Of a stretch of DNA of 64,000 bases, positions 12,897 to 26,600 are shown one piece after another (the stretch's first letter is position 1; each line of letters starts with the position of its first letter). Below the pieces are notes generated by a model. It saw only the letters and a program-made list of their open reading frames with translations. It had not been told where the DNA came from and made no database searches. Origin of the DNA: Panonychus citri (lineage: Eukaryota > Arthropoda > Arachnida > Trombidiformes > Tetranychidae); the NCBI RefSeq assembly GCF_014898815.1, contig NW_026515406.1, positions 1,178,001 to 1,242,000 of the forward strand, given 5' to 3'. Made by a program: the position numbers and the translations under genes.

Positions 12897-13846
12897 GTGT
12901 ATCAGAGAGCCAAACTAATCAGCCCTAAGGCATCAAAACGGATAAAGTACATGAAACAATCGAGATGCTGGATCATCTTTCGAATACAATTCAAGTAAAA
13001 TCTATACCTCCACCAGATAATTACCTCTTTCACATATTCTAACAATCAATCGAAAAATGTATCTAACTGTTAATCTCACAATAAAATCAAATCATCGAAG
13101 CCACGAATCATTCTCAAAGCGATTCTCTCAAATGTTCATTTATTTATCAACCACGAAAAAGATAAACAAACCTTAAAAAAGCCAATTTAACGTTCAATTT
13201 ACCATAATTGATTCTTACCATTCGTTAGACAAAAAGTTGATCACATTTAATTTCTTTTTTCTATCTAAATCAATTACAAAATCGGAAAAATTAAAACAAA
13301 TACGATAAATACAAAATGATTATTACTTATTAGTAATTTGAATCAAAATATGAATACACGAATAAAACCCTGTTACAATTAGGAGCTAAATGCATATTTT
13401 TTGATAAATTATTAGAAAATTAATAACTTAACTGAGCTAATCTAGAAATTAATATGAGCTTGACATCGGAATATGACAATTAAGTATCGAGAAAACTTCC
13501 ATAGACGAAAGTATTAGTAGTTTCGCGAAAAGAAAACAGAAAAAGTAACTGAAAAATATACAGGGCGTATATGAATTTTCGATGTTTAAATGTCAAGATA
13601 ATAAAGTGTAACTATATTTGTCAGCAATTAGATTTAATTGCTTACCTGTAACTCCAAGAGATGATGAGGTCAAACTTTGCGAATGAAAATTTATAGTTGC
13701 ATTTCGAGCCAACAGGAGGCAGAATCGAGATTCTTGTGATTTTTGTGAGCAATTTTGTTGACATTTGTTGCTATTTGAGGCTAACGTTTTTTACTTCAAC
13801 AATCAAATTCAACAATTATTTCATCTTTTTAATTCACTGATTTACA
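12897..13846. other. Intergenic, 5' region of RABGGTA
   Basis: No gene is supported here. The sequence is A-rich at 12950-13550 (probably the 3' UTR of the small secreted gene) and then moves into the likely RABGGTA promoter and 5' UTR. Confidence 0.5.
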
Positions 13847-16333
13847 ATGGTTTGTATTTAATTTTTTCAAATTGTTAGTTAATTGTGTCCATCATTAGTT
13901 GATACTTATTTTATTTTCTGTTCTCCTTTAATTGGTTCATTTTCTTAGTCCATTGTTATCCCTTCTCCTTTTGTTTGTTCCAAGAATCCATAGTATTTGT
14001 TGAATCACAATTTTCTTTTAACTTAATTGTAATTATTAATTTTCTTTTACTCTTCTAGGAAGGTGTTGTTGGTGAACCTGAATCAGTGATGGTCGATAAT
14101 TCTGAAACCAATTTAGATTCTTCTTCTGAAAAATCGGCAGATGAAATTGAACAGTTGAGATTCAAGGATTATTTGGATAGAGCTTTTGAAAAGGTATCTG
14201 TCATTTTTGATTTGATTTCTCTATTCTATTTGGTTGGTTTAATTTTCTGCACAATTTGCTCTTTTATTTCTTCAATTTATAAAGATTTTTATCTCTTGTT
14301 GTCTTAAACCTAAATTACTCAATTCGCACTCATTTTTATCTCTATCCAATATCTTATGTTGATTCTATGCTATTCTTATCCTTGTTATCCTTGTTAACCT
14401 TTGTTTTTATTTTCTCTTTTCTCTCTTGAATGTTTATTGTTTTTTTTGTTTCAGAGAAAAAATTGTTTATTTGATTTGGAGGCTTACATGTTAACCAGTT
14501 TCATTATTGACAATAATTCTGATTTCCATGTGATGTGGAATTTTCGTCGAGAAATTTTACTGCACTGGAAAACCCATGGAGTCGCTAACGATGTGACTAA
14601 AATCCGATGTCGTGATTATTTTGAAGGTTTCAGTGATCATGAACTTTTCTCAATTCTGGACTCAGTTCAATCTAATCTAATGGGAAAATCGGAGACAATT
14701 GATTTTGATAAAATTTTCATCGATGAACTTTCATTTACCACAAAATGTTTAACCCGACATCTTAAATCTTATGCTACTTGGCATCATAGGACTACTATTA
14801 TCAAATGGATGAAAAAACCACCCCTTGAATCAGAATTAAATGCTTGTGCTGACTTTTTCTCCCTTGATCCGAGAAATTTTCACTGTTGGAATTATCGTAA
14901 ATTCATCTGTGAATTATTATATGGTCCGGATGCAGGAATCACCAATCAATTGAATTTCATCAAAAGCATGATTAAGAAAAATCCAGATAACTTTTCCGCC
15001 TTCCATTACCAAAGTGTTTTGTTCAATCACTTGAAAGAAAAGGGATCATTTATGGCTGGAGATGGTTCGAGTTTAGATAATCAGAATGTTTGGAACGATG
15101 AATTTAATTCAATCAAATCAAGTCTATTAAATATCTCATCACTTCAAGGACTTTGGCTTTACTTTTGGTGGCTTTGTTTGATGAGATTCGATATACAAAA
15201 ATCAGAGTCTTCCAAATTATCCGATCCAATTGTTCATCGTATCATCTTGGATAATGATGCCCGCATCCTTTTCTATCAATTTAATTATTGTCTTCGTCAG
15301 CATCCATTTAATGAGATAACTTTGATTGAAAGAAATGGTGATAAATCTACTCACACAATTAACGAATGGCTGTCAATTGGTCAACTTCCATCAGATATTT
15401 TGTATCACAAGATTGACGAGAAAGTTAATTGTGAAAATATTGACGAGATAACGTTCAACTATCTAGGAGAAACTCATCTCATCAAATTGCCTCCATTAAA
15501 TCAATCAAATTTATCATTTTCTACAATCAATGAGCTTCCTAAAAGTAGATTTGATTTGATTCGACAAACACAGTCAATCGATTGGTTCAATGATATTAGT
15601 GAAAATTCAAAAGATTCACAAGTTATCATGGAATCAAATAGATGTGAGTGAACAAAAATTCAACAATTAACAATTTTAACAATTTATTTCTCTTTATTAG
15701 ATTTTACTCTTACCAAGGCCTTACTTTTAGGTGGATCTTGCAAAGAATCAATTGCAATTGATCCTCTTCGTCGTAATTTTTACAATGATTTACGTAAGTT
15801 GATTCCCACGTTTGATTACTCAGGTTAATTTTCACACTAATTGTATTTCTCATACAGAATCACGTCATACAATCGAGAATAAATTACGTGAAAATCAATT
15901 GGAATCACAATTAAATCTCCAAAATCTATCACTTACTTGTATTCATCCAACTTCCAAACTTACGCATTTACGATCATTGGACTTGAGCAACAATCAATTA
16001 ACTCGTATCAATGGTTGTTTTAATTCACTCATAGCATTACAATCTTTAATTTTAGACAACAATTATATTCCATCAATTGATCAATCATTCAAATTGGTTT
16101 CATTAAAAAAGTTATCACTAAAAAAGAACCGTAAGTATTAACTTAATCAACTGCCTTCCATCATGATTAATTAATTGTTTCTTCATCTTTCCTCAGGTCT
16201 CACCGAAAAATCATCTATCAAAGCTTGCAATAACTGTGAACAATTAACTCAAATCATCATATCCGATAATGTGATTGCCAATTTAGATCCAACAGAATTG
16301 CTTCTTGAACCTTACATTACAATTGAAAGTTAA
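13847..16333 (+). CDS. RABGGTA: Rab geranylgeranyltransferase subunit alpha
   Basis: This is the alpha subunit of Rab GGTase (GGTase-II), which with the beta subunit and REP adds geranylgeranyl groups to C-terminal cysteines of Rab GTPases. Proposed exons are 13847-13849 (ATG alone, then GT), 14059-14193, 14455-15643, 15701-15793, 15858-16130 and 16197-16333. They sum to 609 codons, against 567 residues in human. PPTA-type helical repeats are seen: FHVMWNFRREILLHW, LKSYATWHHRTTIIKW, FHCWNYRKFICELL and FSAFHYQSVLFNHL. The C-terminal exons encode leucine-rich repeats (LRSLDLSNNQLTRING, LQSLILDNNYI), as in animal RABGGTA. The usual MHGR-type N-terminus is not seen; an acidic leader replaces it. 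Placing the start codon alone in exon 1 is inferred from the in-frame acceptor at 14058. If that is wrong, the ATG at 14089 would be used. Confidence 0.9.
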
Positions 16334-16744
16334 ATCCATTTTTAATTGTCTCTTCAAATCAAGGGAATCAATATTTACACAAATTAACGCACTTATATTT
16401 CTTCATCAATTTACTTTTGACGATTTTGTGAAAATTAATTCTCATTCCAATTAATTAATCGCACTGCACTTTACCTATTAAGAGAATGTCACTTAAAAAT
16501 ATTGAACTAAAAAACACTCATATTACATTTCCACACAATTTTATTATCCAATCAAAGTCTTCGAGAAAAATAAAAAATTTCTAACGAGACAATTTAACTT
16601 GTTGATTATTTTTTTTCTCTTTTGTTTTCCAATTATTATTAGAGTAGATTTTACAATCTTCGTGTTATAATTGTTTCAATGTTATTCTAATCCTGACTGT
16701 TTGTTAATGGTAAAAAAAATGACATTACAAATAGAAATTGATTC
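16334..16744. other. Convergent 3' flanks of RABGGTA and PSMD6
   Basis: This short AT-rich stretch lies between two stop codons facing each other. It presumably holds both 3' UTRs, with several AATAAA-like strings near 16565-16575. No coding region is seen. Confidence 0.6.
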
Positions 16745-18043
16745 TTAAATGTTGATTACCCGACTGAGTTTTTGAATTCGATTCAGTAAAATGTCTCCTT
16801 GTTTGATACAAGATTGATATTGGTAGTTCTTTGTGTCCGGTCGATTGGTCTCAACGATTCCGTTTACTTTATCGATCTTACAGTGAAGTCGACCTGCGGC
16901 GATGAATCTTGCGAGTTCAGTGTCAACGTACGAAATGTCAACACCGAAAGCATTTGCCATATATTGGAGAGTTAAACTTCGGTACGACTCGAGAAGTTGA
17001 TTGTAGGCCAAGATTCTCATCTCACGAATGAAATAGCGACAATGAGGAGCAAAGAATCGATCGATTTTCATGTAATCTTCTACCCAGGCAAGTTTACGAA
17101 AGAAATCAGCATAACGACAATTGTAGAGAGAGAAAAGTAATTCTTGGATGTTGGGAACACTGTGAAGAACTTCTAGAATCTCGGCTCCTTTGATAACTTT
17201 TTCTCTGAGATCAACTCGTTCCAATGAGATTAAACTACATAGAACAGTGTAGGTGACAAATGTCTTGTAATCACAAAGTTCATAACAAGTGAAAGTTGAA
17301 ACAGTGTCTAAGAAGAGTTGAGCTGCTGTCTTGAAATCTCTAATTGCCATACAGTATAATCCCTGATAAACTCGTAATCTATTTCGTCGATCCCAATCTC
17401 CACCTTCTTCAATGAGAGTTTTAGCCTTTTCAATGTTTTGAGAGACTAAATCATGATCAAGATAGAATAAACCAATTCTAATAATATGGAAAAGTAAATC
17501 CAAACGGTGACCAAGAGAAACCGTTTTATCATAAGTAATTTTAAAAGCTTCCAAAGCATTTTCTCTATCACCAATCAAACTAAGATATTCAGCTTTAGCT
17601 AAATTGGCTTCTCGAACCTCCATTTCTCCCAGATTTTTATTCGCATCTTCAATAGCCTCCTCCAGTTTTTTCAATTGCTTTTGATTTTCGGCTCTCATAT
17701 GCTCCAACAATTGCTTGTCAATCGGCTTGTTCAAAGTAGTATAAACCTGTAGGATAAAAAGTAAAGAGAAACAACCACATAAGAAAACAGAAGAAAGAAC
17801 AACTACTTCCAGAATACGAAAAGAACAAATCTCAAGATGATGAGCCTTATCAATTAAAAAAGAAAAGAAATTTACCTGTTCATAAAAAGGAGCCATATTA
17901 TTTTCCTTAATTGATTCCATCAACAAACCGATTAATTTTGCATCATCATTGCGAGACTCAGTGGTCAAGGTGAACAAATACTGAGCCAATTCAAGATTCG
18001 GGTTCTTGGCAAGACTTTCCTCAGCTAAATCTTCAATAGGCAT
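16745..18043 (-). CDS. PSMD6: 26S proteasome non-ATPase regulatory subunit 6 (Rpn7)
   Basis: This is a lid subunit of the 19S regulatory particle, needed for lid assembly and degradation of ubiquitinated proteins. Two exons, 18043-17876 and 17746-16745, give exactly 389 codons, the same length as human PSMD6. The start [20 protein letters not shown] aligns with the family N-terminus. The TPR-like region has [20 protein letters not shown] and [20 protein letters not shown]. The PCI domain ends with [26 protein letters not shown] and [14 protein letters not shown]. An in-frame open stretch continues through the intron, but the donor (CAG|GTAAAT) and acceptor give the conserved junction [11 protein letters not shown], so the spliced form is preferred. 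Confidence 0.97.
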   Translation of the reverse strand: MPIEDLAEESLAKNPNLELAQYLFTLTTESRNDDAKLIGLLMESIKENNMAPFYEQVNFFSFLIDKAHHLEICSFRILEVVVLSSVFLCGCFSLLFILQVYTTLNKPIDKQLLEHMRAENQKQLKKLEEAIEDANKNLGEMEVREANLAKAEYLSLIGDRENALEAFKITYDKTVSLGHRLDLLFHIIRIGLFYLDHDLVSQNIEKAKTLIEEGGDWDRRNRLRVYQGLYCMAIRDFKTAAQLFLDTVSTFTCYELCDYKTFVTYTVLCSLISLERVDLREKVIKGAEILEVLHSVPNIQELLFSLYNCRYADFFRKLAWVEDYMKIDRFFAPHCRYFIREMRILAYNQLLESYRSLTLQYMANAFGVDISYVDTELARFIAAGRLHCKIDKVNGIVETNRPDTKNYQYQSCIKQGDILLNRIQKLSRVINI

Positions 18044-18625
18044 GATTATGACACAATTTAATTCAATTCGAAACACAAAAAAAATCAATTAAATCAAAGA
18101 ACAATTAAATTAACCAAAACCAAGAAAATTCAACCAACAAAAACAGAGACAAATTGTTGAGAAAATTTTTGCAAATTCTAAATCTCGACTTGTGCTTCCA
18201 TCTAGCGAATAATTTCTAAAAGCGCATAATCCAATTTTCGAAAACTTATCAATAATTAACTCGAAATCAACTGTCTTTGAATATCGATTGTGAAACTAAA
18301 AAAGTCAATTGTAATTCTAAAACAGATTTTAGCCTGAAAACAATTACATTCCATATAGTTGGTAGATTATTTATTCCTGATCAAGTTGAAGAAAATGATC
18401 AAATCAATGGTACGATTTGATTATCAATAAAATTTTATCGAAATTAATAAACAATTTAAGTTTTGGAAAATTAATTTTATTGACCCATGTGAACATTTAG
18501 TTAATTTGATTGAGAGGGAAAAGGTAAATAAGTTATTACAGATCGAAGCTTTTTTTTGGATAGTTAGATTTTCAACTTGTGCGATACTAAATTGGAGTAC
18601 GAGAATTTGGCCTTAATTTGATTGA
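18044..18625. other. PSMD6 promoter region and ZO-1 3' flank
   Basis: No gene is seen. The first part is the probable PSMD6 5' UTR and promoter. A comparatively GC-rich patch at about 18180-18230 includes CCATCTAGCG. The rest is AT-rich and includes the 3' flank of the ZO-1 gene. Confidence 0.5.
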
Positions 18626-20938
18626 CTAAAAATGATCCAAAAGAATCGATAAGTAATTTTCATCTCGATTGCTCGCCGACATCCATTCATTGGTACCCAA
18701 TGCGACATTCTGCCATTCGGTTGGTTTACCTGAGAATAAGAAAAAAAAGTAAAAGATTAATTGATAAGTGGAATCGTAATTTTTTTCATTGAGTCGATTG
18801 AAATTTACCATTCGGAGTATCGCTTAATTTAAGTGAGAATGAAGATGTCGCCGGATTAACTGTAGGCGAATGTGGTAATCGTAATTCAACTGGTAGATTA
18901 AATTTAATTCCATGAGGTCCACACATAACAATCGGACTGGTCAGTGTTTCTTTGTCTCTATCAAGAGGAGGGAGCATATCGCTGTCATAACAAACTTTGA
19001 AATATATTTCCTGTTCAACTCCCACTGGAATCGCTCCTTCCGGTATAATTATGGTAACACCAGTGTCTTCACAATGAAGTGTCCCACCAGCAGAGCCGAA
19101 AGTACCTTTGGCCATTGCGATCACATTCTGATTGCTATCTACAGAGATTGAAGGACTGGCACTGGAGAGATGGGCAAAGGAAAAGAGATAAACAATTAAC
19201 TGATTGAACTTGCGAAAATCATCATTTAATAACAAAAGGGAATTGTTGAGATACGATCATCACAATTAAGGAGAAAATCAAGTGTGGGAAAAGAGGATGA
19301 ATACACAACCCGCCACCAAAAGAAACAAAAATCAAATTAAAAAAGAAAAATTTAGTTAACCATTAATTTAGATACAGTTAATTGGAAAGGGATATTAATT
19401 GTTAATTTGGAGATGATTGGGTTACGATAACTTTGAAAGGAACCATGAGGATGGAGGAAAAAGGTTGGGAGGTGGATGAGAGATCAACTTACTTACAATA
19501 ATTGTCGAAATATTTAGTTCAATGTCAACGATTTAACGACTTAATTGTAACAATTAACAACTTGAGTGGTTCAAACGTTTCAAGTTTGATCACCTTAAGC
19601 GATTAAAATTAATTGGGAGCCCGAATATTGGAAATAAATTTGAAAAACAGTTGATATTTTTTTTCATGCTGATTGACTGTAAGAAAATTTAATTGTTTCA
19701 TTTACATGGGAATTGTTTTATTATCATTAGATAATTTTAATTGTGATTAGGATGTAAAAATTTTGATCTGACACTTATTGTGTCTGACGGAAAAAAAGTT
19801 CAGGTAAAAATGTTTAATGAATGGTAAACAATTGAGACAAACAATTAATACTAATTATTTTGGTGGCGAGTTGTGAATCAAATCTTTGTTTAAGTTTGAC
19901 ACCATAATGATAAGTTAATTAACTAATTGTTGTCTATGAGAAAAGCTTAAATTAAATATATTATGTATATGCAAATTGTTGAGTGAAAACTTTTTTAAAA
20001 TTAACTCAACAATTTAATAACTATTGCAACGAATTAAATTTTCTTTCAGCTTAAGAAATGATTAAAATAATGAGACATTTGTTTTTATGTGAATCAATTT
20101 AAGATAAAAATGAATCCATGTGCTGAGAAAAACAATTAAGAAGTTAATCCAATTAATTAATCCAAACACAAATTAAGAAAAAATAATACAATTGATCTTG
20201 TTTTGACAATTTTTTTCTCAATGAAAATAAAAGTTACCAGCGAGATAATTAGATTGTTTTGAGATGATTTATTCCGATCATCATGAAGATAAATTAAAAA
20301 ATTGATTGTTTCTGATAGTAGTTGATTCGGTTTGTGTTTAACGAAATATTAATAATATTGTGTTGGTGAGAGTAAAACTTATTCAATGAAAGAAAGTGAA
20401 TTAGCTAACAATTGATTTGTTTTTCTGTAACTTTTAGATTAATTGTTATTATGATTTGCGATGATTGAAGTTGAGATAACACTTAATGAGTGACCGATTG
20501 GTGCTTACTTTACTTCATGATCTGATATAAGAGGTGGAGGAGGAGGGAGACCATGAAGAGGATAACCAGCTCGATTCAAAGAGTCTCCTGGTTTACGATA
20601 TAATTCAAAGGCACTTCCTCGGTTTTCACGATTAGAGGAAAGGTCAATAAGGCTTGGCGGTGTCTGGACGTGTTGCTGTTGTTGTAATTGAGGAGTCGTT
20701 GAGGTTAATCCTGGAGCTGAAATGATTACATTGTTTGATTGTTGCCCGTTTCCAGAACAGGCAATTGAGTCACGATTTCGAGGAGGGAAGGGGATATTTA
20801 AATAGGCACTGTTACCATTGAGCATTGAAGATGAATGTGAAGATAATTTACTTGAGGAGTAGGGTGACCTAGGGTCATAATTATTTTTACCAGCCATGTA
20901 ACCATTACTACTGTCAGTATCTGAACATGGAGCCCTGG

Positions 20939-20972
<34 letters not shown>

Positions 20973-23900
20973 GTCAGTTTCTTTGATATTATCTTGGAGT
21001 AAATAAATTATTCTAAATTAAGAAAGTTTTCTCAATCTCTTTTGAGAATCTCTTCCATACATAGGAAAGTAAAAGATTCACATTTGTAAGAAAATTTTTC
21101 CACCTTCATTGAGATACTTTAAATTGAATGTTGGAATTAAAATTTCTATCATTAGATATATTATATGATGGTGGATCAGGGTTGATTAATTGCTTTGATT
21201 TAGTTTTTAAGTTTTACTAATTGAAATTTATCAAGAATAATCAACTAATTGAAGGTGACTCAATGAAAGCTTTTCAACTGTTATTGTATCATAATTAACA
21301 GGGAGATTTTCATTCAACTTGAGAAACAAACCTTCTTGTAGGTGAACTTAAAGATGAATGATTTACATAAGAAGCTGTTGGCACTTCGGGAGCTCGCGTG
21401 TTTGGAGGTTGATCTTGTGTGGGTGGAAAATAAGCTGGAGGACCAGCTGACATATCTATCGCTGAGGAGTTGGAACGTTTAACTAATTGGAATGAATTAT
21501 TATTCAATTGATCCTTATCCGTTGTTTCAGGTCTCCAACCAGATCGTACTTGTTGATAATGCATTGGTTTTGGAGGAGGCACAGGTCGTCCATCATTCAT
21601 CCGTCTAACAGATCAGAGTAGAAGGGGGAAAAAGTAAAAGCGTAACAAAGTTACATTATATTAATGATTAAAACCAGAATGAATTATTGAGAGAGTTGAT
21701 CATTGAACTGTCAAACCGAAATTGGAATGATAACTTACAGTGTTTGGTAATTTGATGGTTTAGGAGGTGGAGAGGGTGGAATTTGTCTATAATTGTCCCC
21801 AGAATAATTGGAACCTATTAAATTTGACATGACTTTAATTGAATCAGGATCCATAGATTTAGAGGGAGATCCATTGATTGGGTGTTTAGGATTACCACCA
21901 CGGGAATACATATAAGTATCATGATTTTGTCGAGGGTTCATGTTTAATGTTGAATTGGCTGAGGCAATTGAGCCATACCTCCTGTCGTCAAATGTACTTG
22001 TTGGACTGATGTATTTGTAGGAATCACTGGAATGCGATGAGTTGTCCATCATTAAACTGGTACGACCATTGACCAAGGCCGAATGTCGATCTAAAGAGGA
22101 GTTTTTAGTTCCACCTCCGTTGGTTGAAGCTTGTAAAGTTCCTGTTGGTGTAATTGCGGTGTTGATATAATCCGGTGGATTATCAGCATCACGATCAGAA
22201 ATACCAAACAAAGCTTCATGAGCACTTCGGAAACGATTGGGTTTATTGGCACGGTCAATTCGCGGAGGTGGTTCGGGACCATTTGTAGCAGATGGAGGCT
22301 GTGATACAGAAGTTCTCATATAGATCGGCTGAATGTCAGCCACGGTGACAGTTGGTCCATTGGTGTTTCCATTGCTACTGGGATACCTTTCATTTGGATA
22401 GAGAGCATTGTAAGGATCTTTCATGGAAGCAAAATATTCATCTCGTTCAAGAGCTTCTTTTTTCTTGCTATAAGCTGCAGGGGACATTGTTTGGCTTAAA
22501 TCGGAACGATGAGATCGTGAATTATATGGCGGAGGTCCAAAGGTACTTGGTTCTTCCACTGTGGCAATGGAAGGGTCACTTGATGCTTTAACTAATCTTG
22601 AAGAGCCACAATTATCTTCTTTATCTCCACGCTTTGATTCATTGGCCAAATCGAGATCACTTTCGGGTGATGAAGCGTAACTTAGACGTGAAGTCATGGG
22701 TAATAAAAAGTCATCCGTTATAGTTTCTGGTGGCTTTGAATCACTAATCCAAATGTTGATCTGTTGTTGCTTTTCAATTGTTTCACGTAACTTTTTGTAC
22801 CACATTTCAGCGGTTCCCAAATTAATTACCGATGTAAACAGATGAGAATACATTTTTTCCAATTTGGTTGATGATTCAAACAATTTACGAGAAGATTTTT
22901 GACTTGGTTTAACATGACGTGATCGCAATTCTTTCACAATAGTCTTATTTTCGGCTCGTAAAAATATTACAATGGGAGCAAATTGAGCGTAATTAAGACG
23001 ATCAACGGCAGTTGGGGTAACATCGAGAAGAGCATGTTTGCCTTTCTCAATAATCTCCCTTATGGCACTCAATCTAATAATTCCAAGAGATTTCTGGCTT
23101 TTACCGGGACAATCGGGATCTTGGTCTGAATCTTCCGTGTGTGGTGACGCATATTTATCGGGATAGTCTTTCAACAGTTTATCTCGAGCAATGTCTGCAA
23201 GAGCACCAAACATTACAACAGGACGAATGAAACCAGGATGTTTAAGAGAGACCTTCTCATAGGCTGAAAATTTGGATCCACCATCAGATAAAATGACATC
23301 TTCCCAATGATCTTTACCTAAAGATTTTGATCGACGAGCACTTCGTCGACGGAAAAATCCAACACGAGATGAGCTTCCCATTGAAGTATCTTTTTTGTTA
23401 TTCTCACTGTTGAGAGCAGAAAGTTCTTCAGCTCGACTTTCATTTGGAATTACTCCTTTTTGAACATCCGTTTTACCATTGACACGATACACTAGCCAAG
23501 AACCAACTACACCATTATGAAGAGTATCAACAACATGGAAAATTTCACCCATTTGAAAGTCAAGTTCACCTTTTGAGGAGCCATCATACTTGTAGTGGGT
23601 TCGAACATAAAAAGAGTCACCCTTTTGATTGGCAAGGATTTCCTCATATTCATCCTTACAAAACTGCACAATCAGGTCAACCTGATCTTGAACACTAAGA
23701 AGATAAATCACAGCTTCTTCCTTGGTTAAACCTCTCATCTCTTTAGAATTAACTTTCAACAGTTTGTCACCCGTTTGAAGACCTTGTAAAGATGCAGGAC
23801 TACCTGGTTGTATGGCACACACAAATATTCCAACTTGATTACCACCAGTTAACCTAATACCAACTGAACCTTCCTTCTTGAAGGATATTAAACGAGGTTC

Positions 23901-26600
23901 ACTTGAAACGTTCATACTGGTTCGTCTCATGGATAACATTTCATCTTCACCAAAAACACCGCCTTTACCAGGTCGTGGTATCGGAGGTCTACCAGAAGGG
24001 CTTAAAACACCCTCACCATTAATCTCACTTCCGCCTCCGGTATGTGAATTATTCAATATTGAATTGACAGCCGGTATATTGGGATCCAATGAGGTTAATT
24101 GTGACAAATCAGTAATAGGACCTCGATGTCTTCCAGAGGCATTAGAATTTGCTTGCTGTTGTTGTTGTTGCATTCTATTCATACTATTTGACCGATGGTC
24201 ATCATTAGTTGATGTCATTAACCTTCCAAAAGTACCTCTAGTGGGTGGTTGAACATAAACATTTTGATTAGACCAGGCTGATCGTTGATTGGCAATATCG
24301 TTGGTAACCCCATTCTCTTTGTAACCATTTGACATAGAACCGTTAAAACGTGCATTAAATTCATTTACATGATTGGAGTTATTAATACTATTATTAGAGA
24401 TGTTATTATTATTATTATTATTATTCTGTTCTCGCTTTAAAACCAAATTAAGCTTATCTTTACTACTGTGAATCAATTTTCTAGCCTCTTTCAGGCTAAG
24501 ATTATCAGTGCTTGTATTATTTATCTGAAGAGAGGAAAAAGTTGAAGAAAAAAAAAATATTTTAAATAATCATGTAGTTGATAGATTACAATTGCATAAT
24601 CGTTTTCGAAGAAAAAAATTTCACTCACCTTTAATACAACATCACCTTCGGCAATGTTACATTCTTTGTCAATTAAACTTCGATTTGAAATTTCCTTAAT
24701 ATACAGTTGACACCCCAAAACTATGCCAAAATCTGTTCCAAATAGTTACATGAATGATTGAAGAAATTAAGAAAAAAAAATTAAATCAAAAAGAATAAAA
24801 AAAAAGTAAACAGATAAATTAAAGGTCAGTAGAGTAATGAGAGAGAGAGAGAGAAAGAAACAAATTATCAAAACAAACAGAAACTATTATTATGAATATA
24901 TTATCGCCTTGAAGGTAGATAATATCATTTTAACTGTAATAATATAATAGTAATTAGAATATAAGTTAATCATCAAGTTGATAGAAAAAATATAATGAGA
25001 ACAAAGTTATTATCGTTATATTAATATTTTGTTTCTCTCATTGGGAAAATGGTGGTATCATGAATATGCGAGAAAAGTTTTGAATAAAATGAAAAGACTT
25101 ATGATTACCATCTTTCTTATTACTTCTAGTTAAGGTCACTTTAAGAAGATCATGTCCAGGTAGGACAACCCGTCGTTTGATCAACAGGTTAACTGTATTA
25201 CCGCATTCTCGTAATACCTGGACGGCAGTATTGTAATCAACACATTCCAGTGAAACGCCATTTACGCTCATTACTCTGTCCGAAGGACTGTGTCAATCCA
25301 AGAAGGTAGTTCCAAAAATGAGAATCAGTATCAAAGTAAGAGAGAAAGAGAGAGACATTGATCCAAACAGGAAAGGGAAACACAGGTGTAAGAAACACAC
25401 AAGGAGGGAGGGAGGGAGACAAAAAAGAGCAGAAAAAAAGTTAGCAACGTAAAAAATAAAAAGCAAGAGAGTTAATTAAAGTAGCAAACCAGTTTACGGC
25501 CAAACATCGTCTTCATCTCTCTCTCTCTCCTATCATCTTCTCTATGACCCCCTCTTTTATCTTCTTCTTCTTCTTTCTCTCATCATCATCTTTTAACTTC
25601 TTCCAACGACTGAATCTAGGCCTGAATTGAGTGAATTCAAGGTTTTGAACCTCAAGCGATATCTTTTTAAACAGGTCTTAGGAACTTTTCTTTCTTGAAC
25701 CTTCAACAAAATTCATTCAGCTTGATATGTTGATGAACAGAAAAAATAAGAAAAATACCGGCGTGGTTTCAACAGTTTACTTTAGTAATTTTGAAAAAAA
25801 AACATCAGGAGAATTGAATAAATATAATATTTTTCAAGTAAAAAAGGAGCCATGATAAGAGAAAATGAGAGAGAGAGAGGATAAAATCAATGAATGAATA
25901 AAGCAAATAACTCTGCTTAAATTAAGCTTGGCTATTTGTTGGTTCACAATGTGAACTTCACATTTGCTAGTTGGTTAATTTGACTCTCTCTCTCTCTCTC
26001 TCTCTTTTTCTCTTTGATAATTGTCTATTTTTTATCTTGTCGCGCCAAAGAAGATATTGAGATAATAGAAGAGAGAGAAAGAGATGATTTTGAGTTAATG
26101 AGTAACAAATTAGTGGGAAACAAAAGAGAGAAAAGGTCAACACTTGCTCATCAGAAAGAAAAGGAAAAGAGAGAAAGACAAGATGGCCTCACACATTAAT
26201 TTCTCTTTGGTATTTTTGTTCTTCTCTTTTTTTTTCTTTTGAGAACATGATATGTTGGTTCTCTTGGTCTTTTTTTCTCTATTTTGTTTTCTTTTTTACT
26301 ATTTAAATTGTGGCCACAACTGGTTTAAGAAACTGTGTGAGTGATTTATGGTCACAGTTGAGAAGAGGTTATTGTGTGTTTAAGATTATTTTTCTTTTAA
26401 AGTTCTTCGTTTACTTACAGAAGTTTCCCTTCAGCTGGACCATTTTTGAGAACGTCAGAAATGGCGATTGAAGGATCACTTGGAAAATGTGGATTATCTC
26501 TACCACCACTGACAGCAATTCCAAATCCAAAGCGAGGAATTCGTGTTAATGTTACATCTTTATATTCCCAGCCAATCTTTTCACTACCCTGTTGTTCCAT
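18626..26600 (-). CDS. pyd: Tight junction protein ZO-1 / polychaetoid (MAGUK with ZU5)
   Basis: This is a junctional membrane-associated guanylate kinase that links cell-cell junctions to actin. Eight exons are proposed: 26600-26419, 25287-25109, 24732-24629, 24524-21739, 21604-21332, 20935/20934-20509, 19161-18809 and 18729-18626. They sum to 1468 codons. Domains in order: PDZ1 ([20 protein letters not shown] ... [11 protein letters not shown]), PDZ2 ([14 protein letters not shown]), PDZ3 ([17 protein letters not shown]), SH3 ([11 protein letters not shown]), and a guanylate-kinase-like domain ([17 protein letters not shown] ... [14 protein letters not shown]) that, as in ZO proteins, lacks a full P-loop. 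A long Pro/Ser-rich disordered region and a C-terminal ZU5 domain ([20 protein letters not shown] ... LDHF) follow. A poly-Asn run from (ATT)n lies between PDZ2 and PDZ3. The start used is the ATG at 26600 before PDZ1; a longer N-terminus is possible through the exon at 28681-29496. Confidence 0.95.
19162..20508 (-). other. Long ZO-1 intron
   Basis: This 1.35-kb intron separates the Pro-rich exon from the ZU5 exon. It is AT-rich with many CAATTAA-type heptamers. I see no coding or RNA gene in it. Confidence 0.6.
20941..20969. repeat. (AG)n microsatellite serving as polypyrimidine tract
   Basis: About 14 AG units. On the transcribed (minus) strand this is a (CT)n run ending directly at the acceptor ACCCAG of ZO-1 exon 6, so a length-variable microsatellite forms the splice-site pyrimidine tract. 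Confidence 0.8.
24399..24427. repeat. (ATT)n coding microsatellite
   Basis: A trinucleotide run inside ZO-1 exon 4 encodes a run of asparagines between PDZ2 and PDZ3. It is in frame, so length variation would not break the protein. Confidence 0.8.
25288..26418 (-). other. ZO-1 intron between PDZ1-coding exons
   Basis: This 1.1-kb intron is rich in simple sequence: GA-rich patches at 25337-25440, CT-rich at 25517-25590, and a (CT)n run at about 25984-26006. An open stretch at 26014-26199 is low-complexity Lys/Glu/Arg sequence and is not called. Confidence 0.6.

Noticed and set aside
17747..17875. Continuous open frame through the PSMD6 intron, suggesting an intronless longer protein
   Set aside because: Good GT-AG sites give exactly 389 residues and the conserved junction; the read-through peptide is hydrophobic and unlike Rpn7.
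26014..26199. Open frame of Lys/Glu/Arg-rich sequence in a ZO-1 intron
   Set aside because: It is a translation of GA-rich simple sequence with no domain or codon signal.
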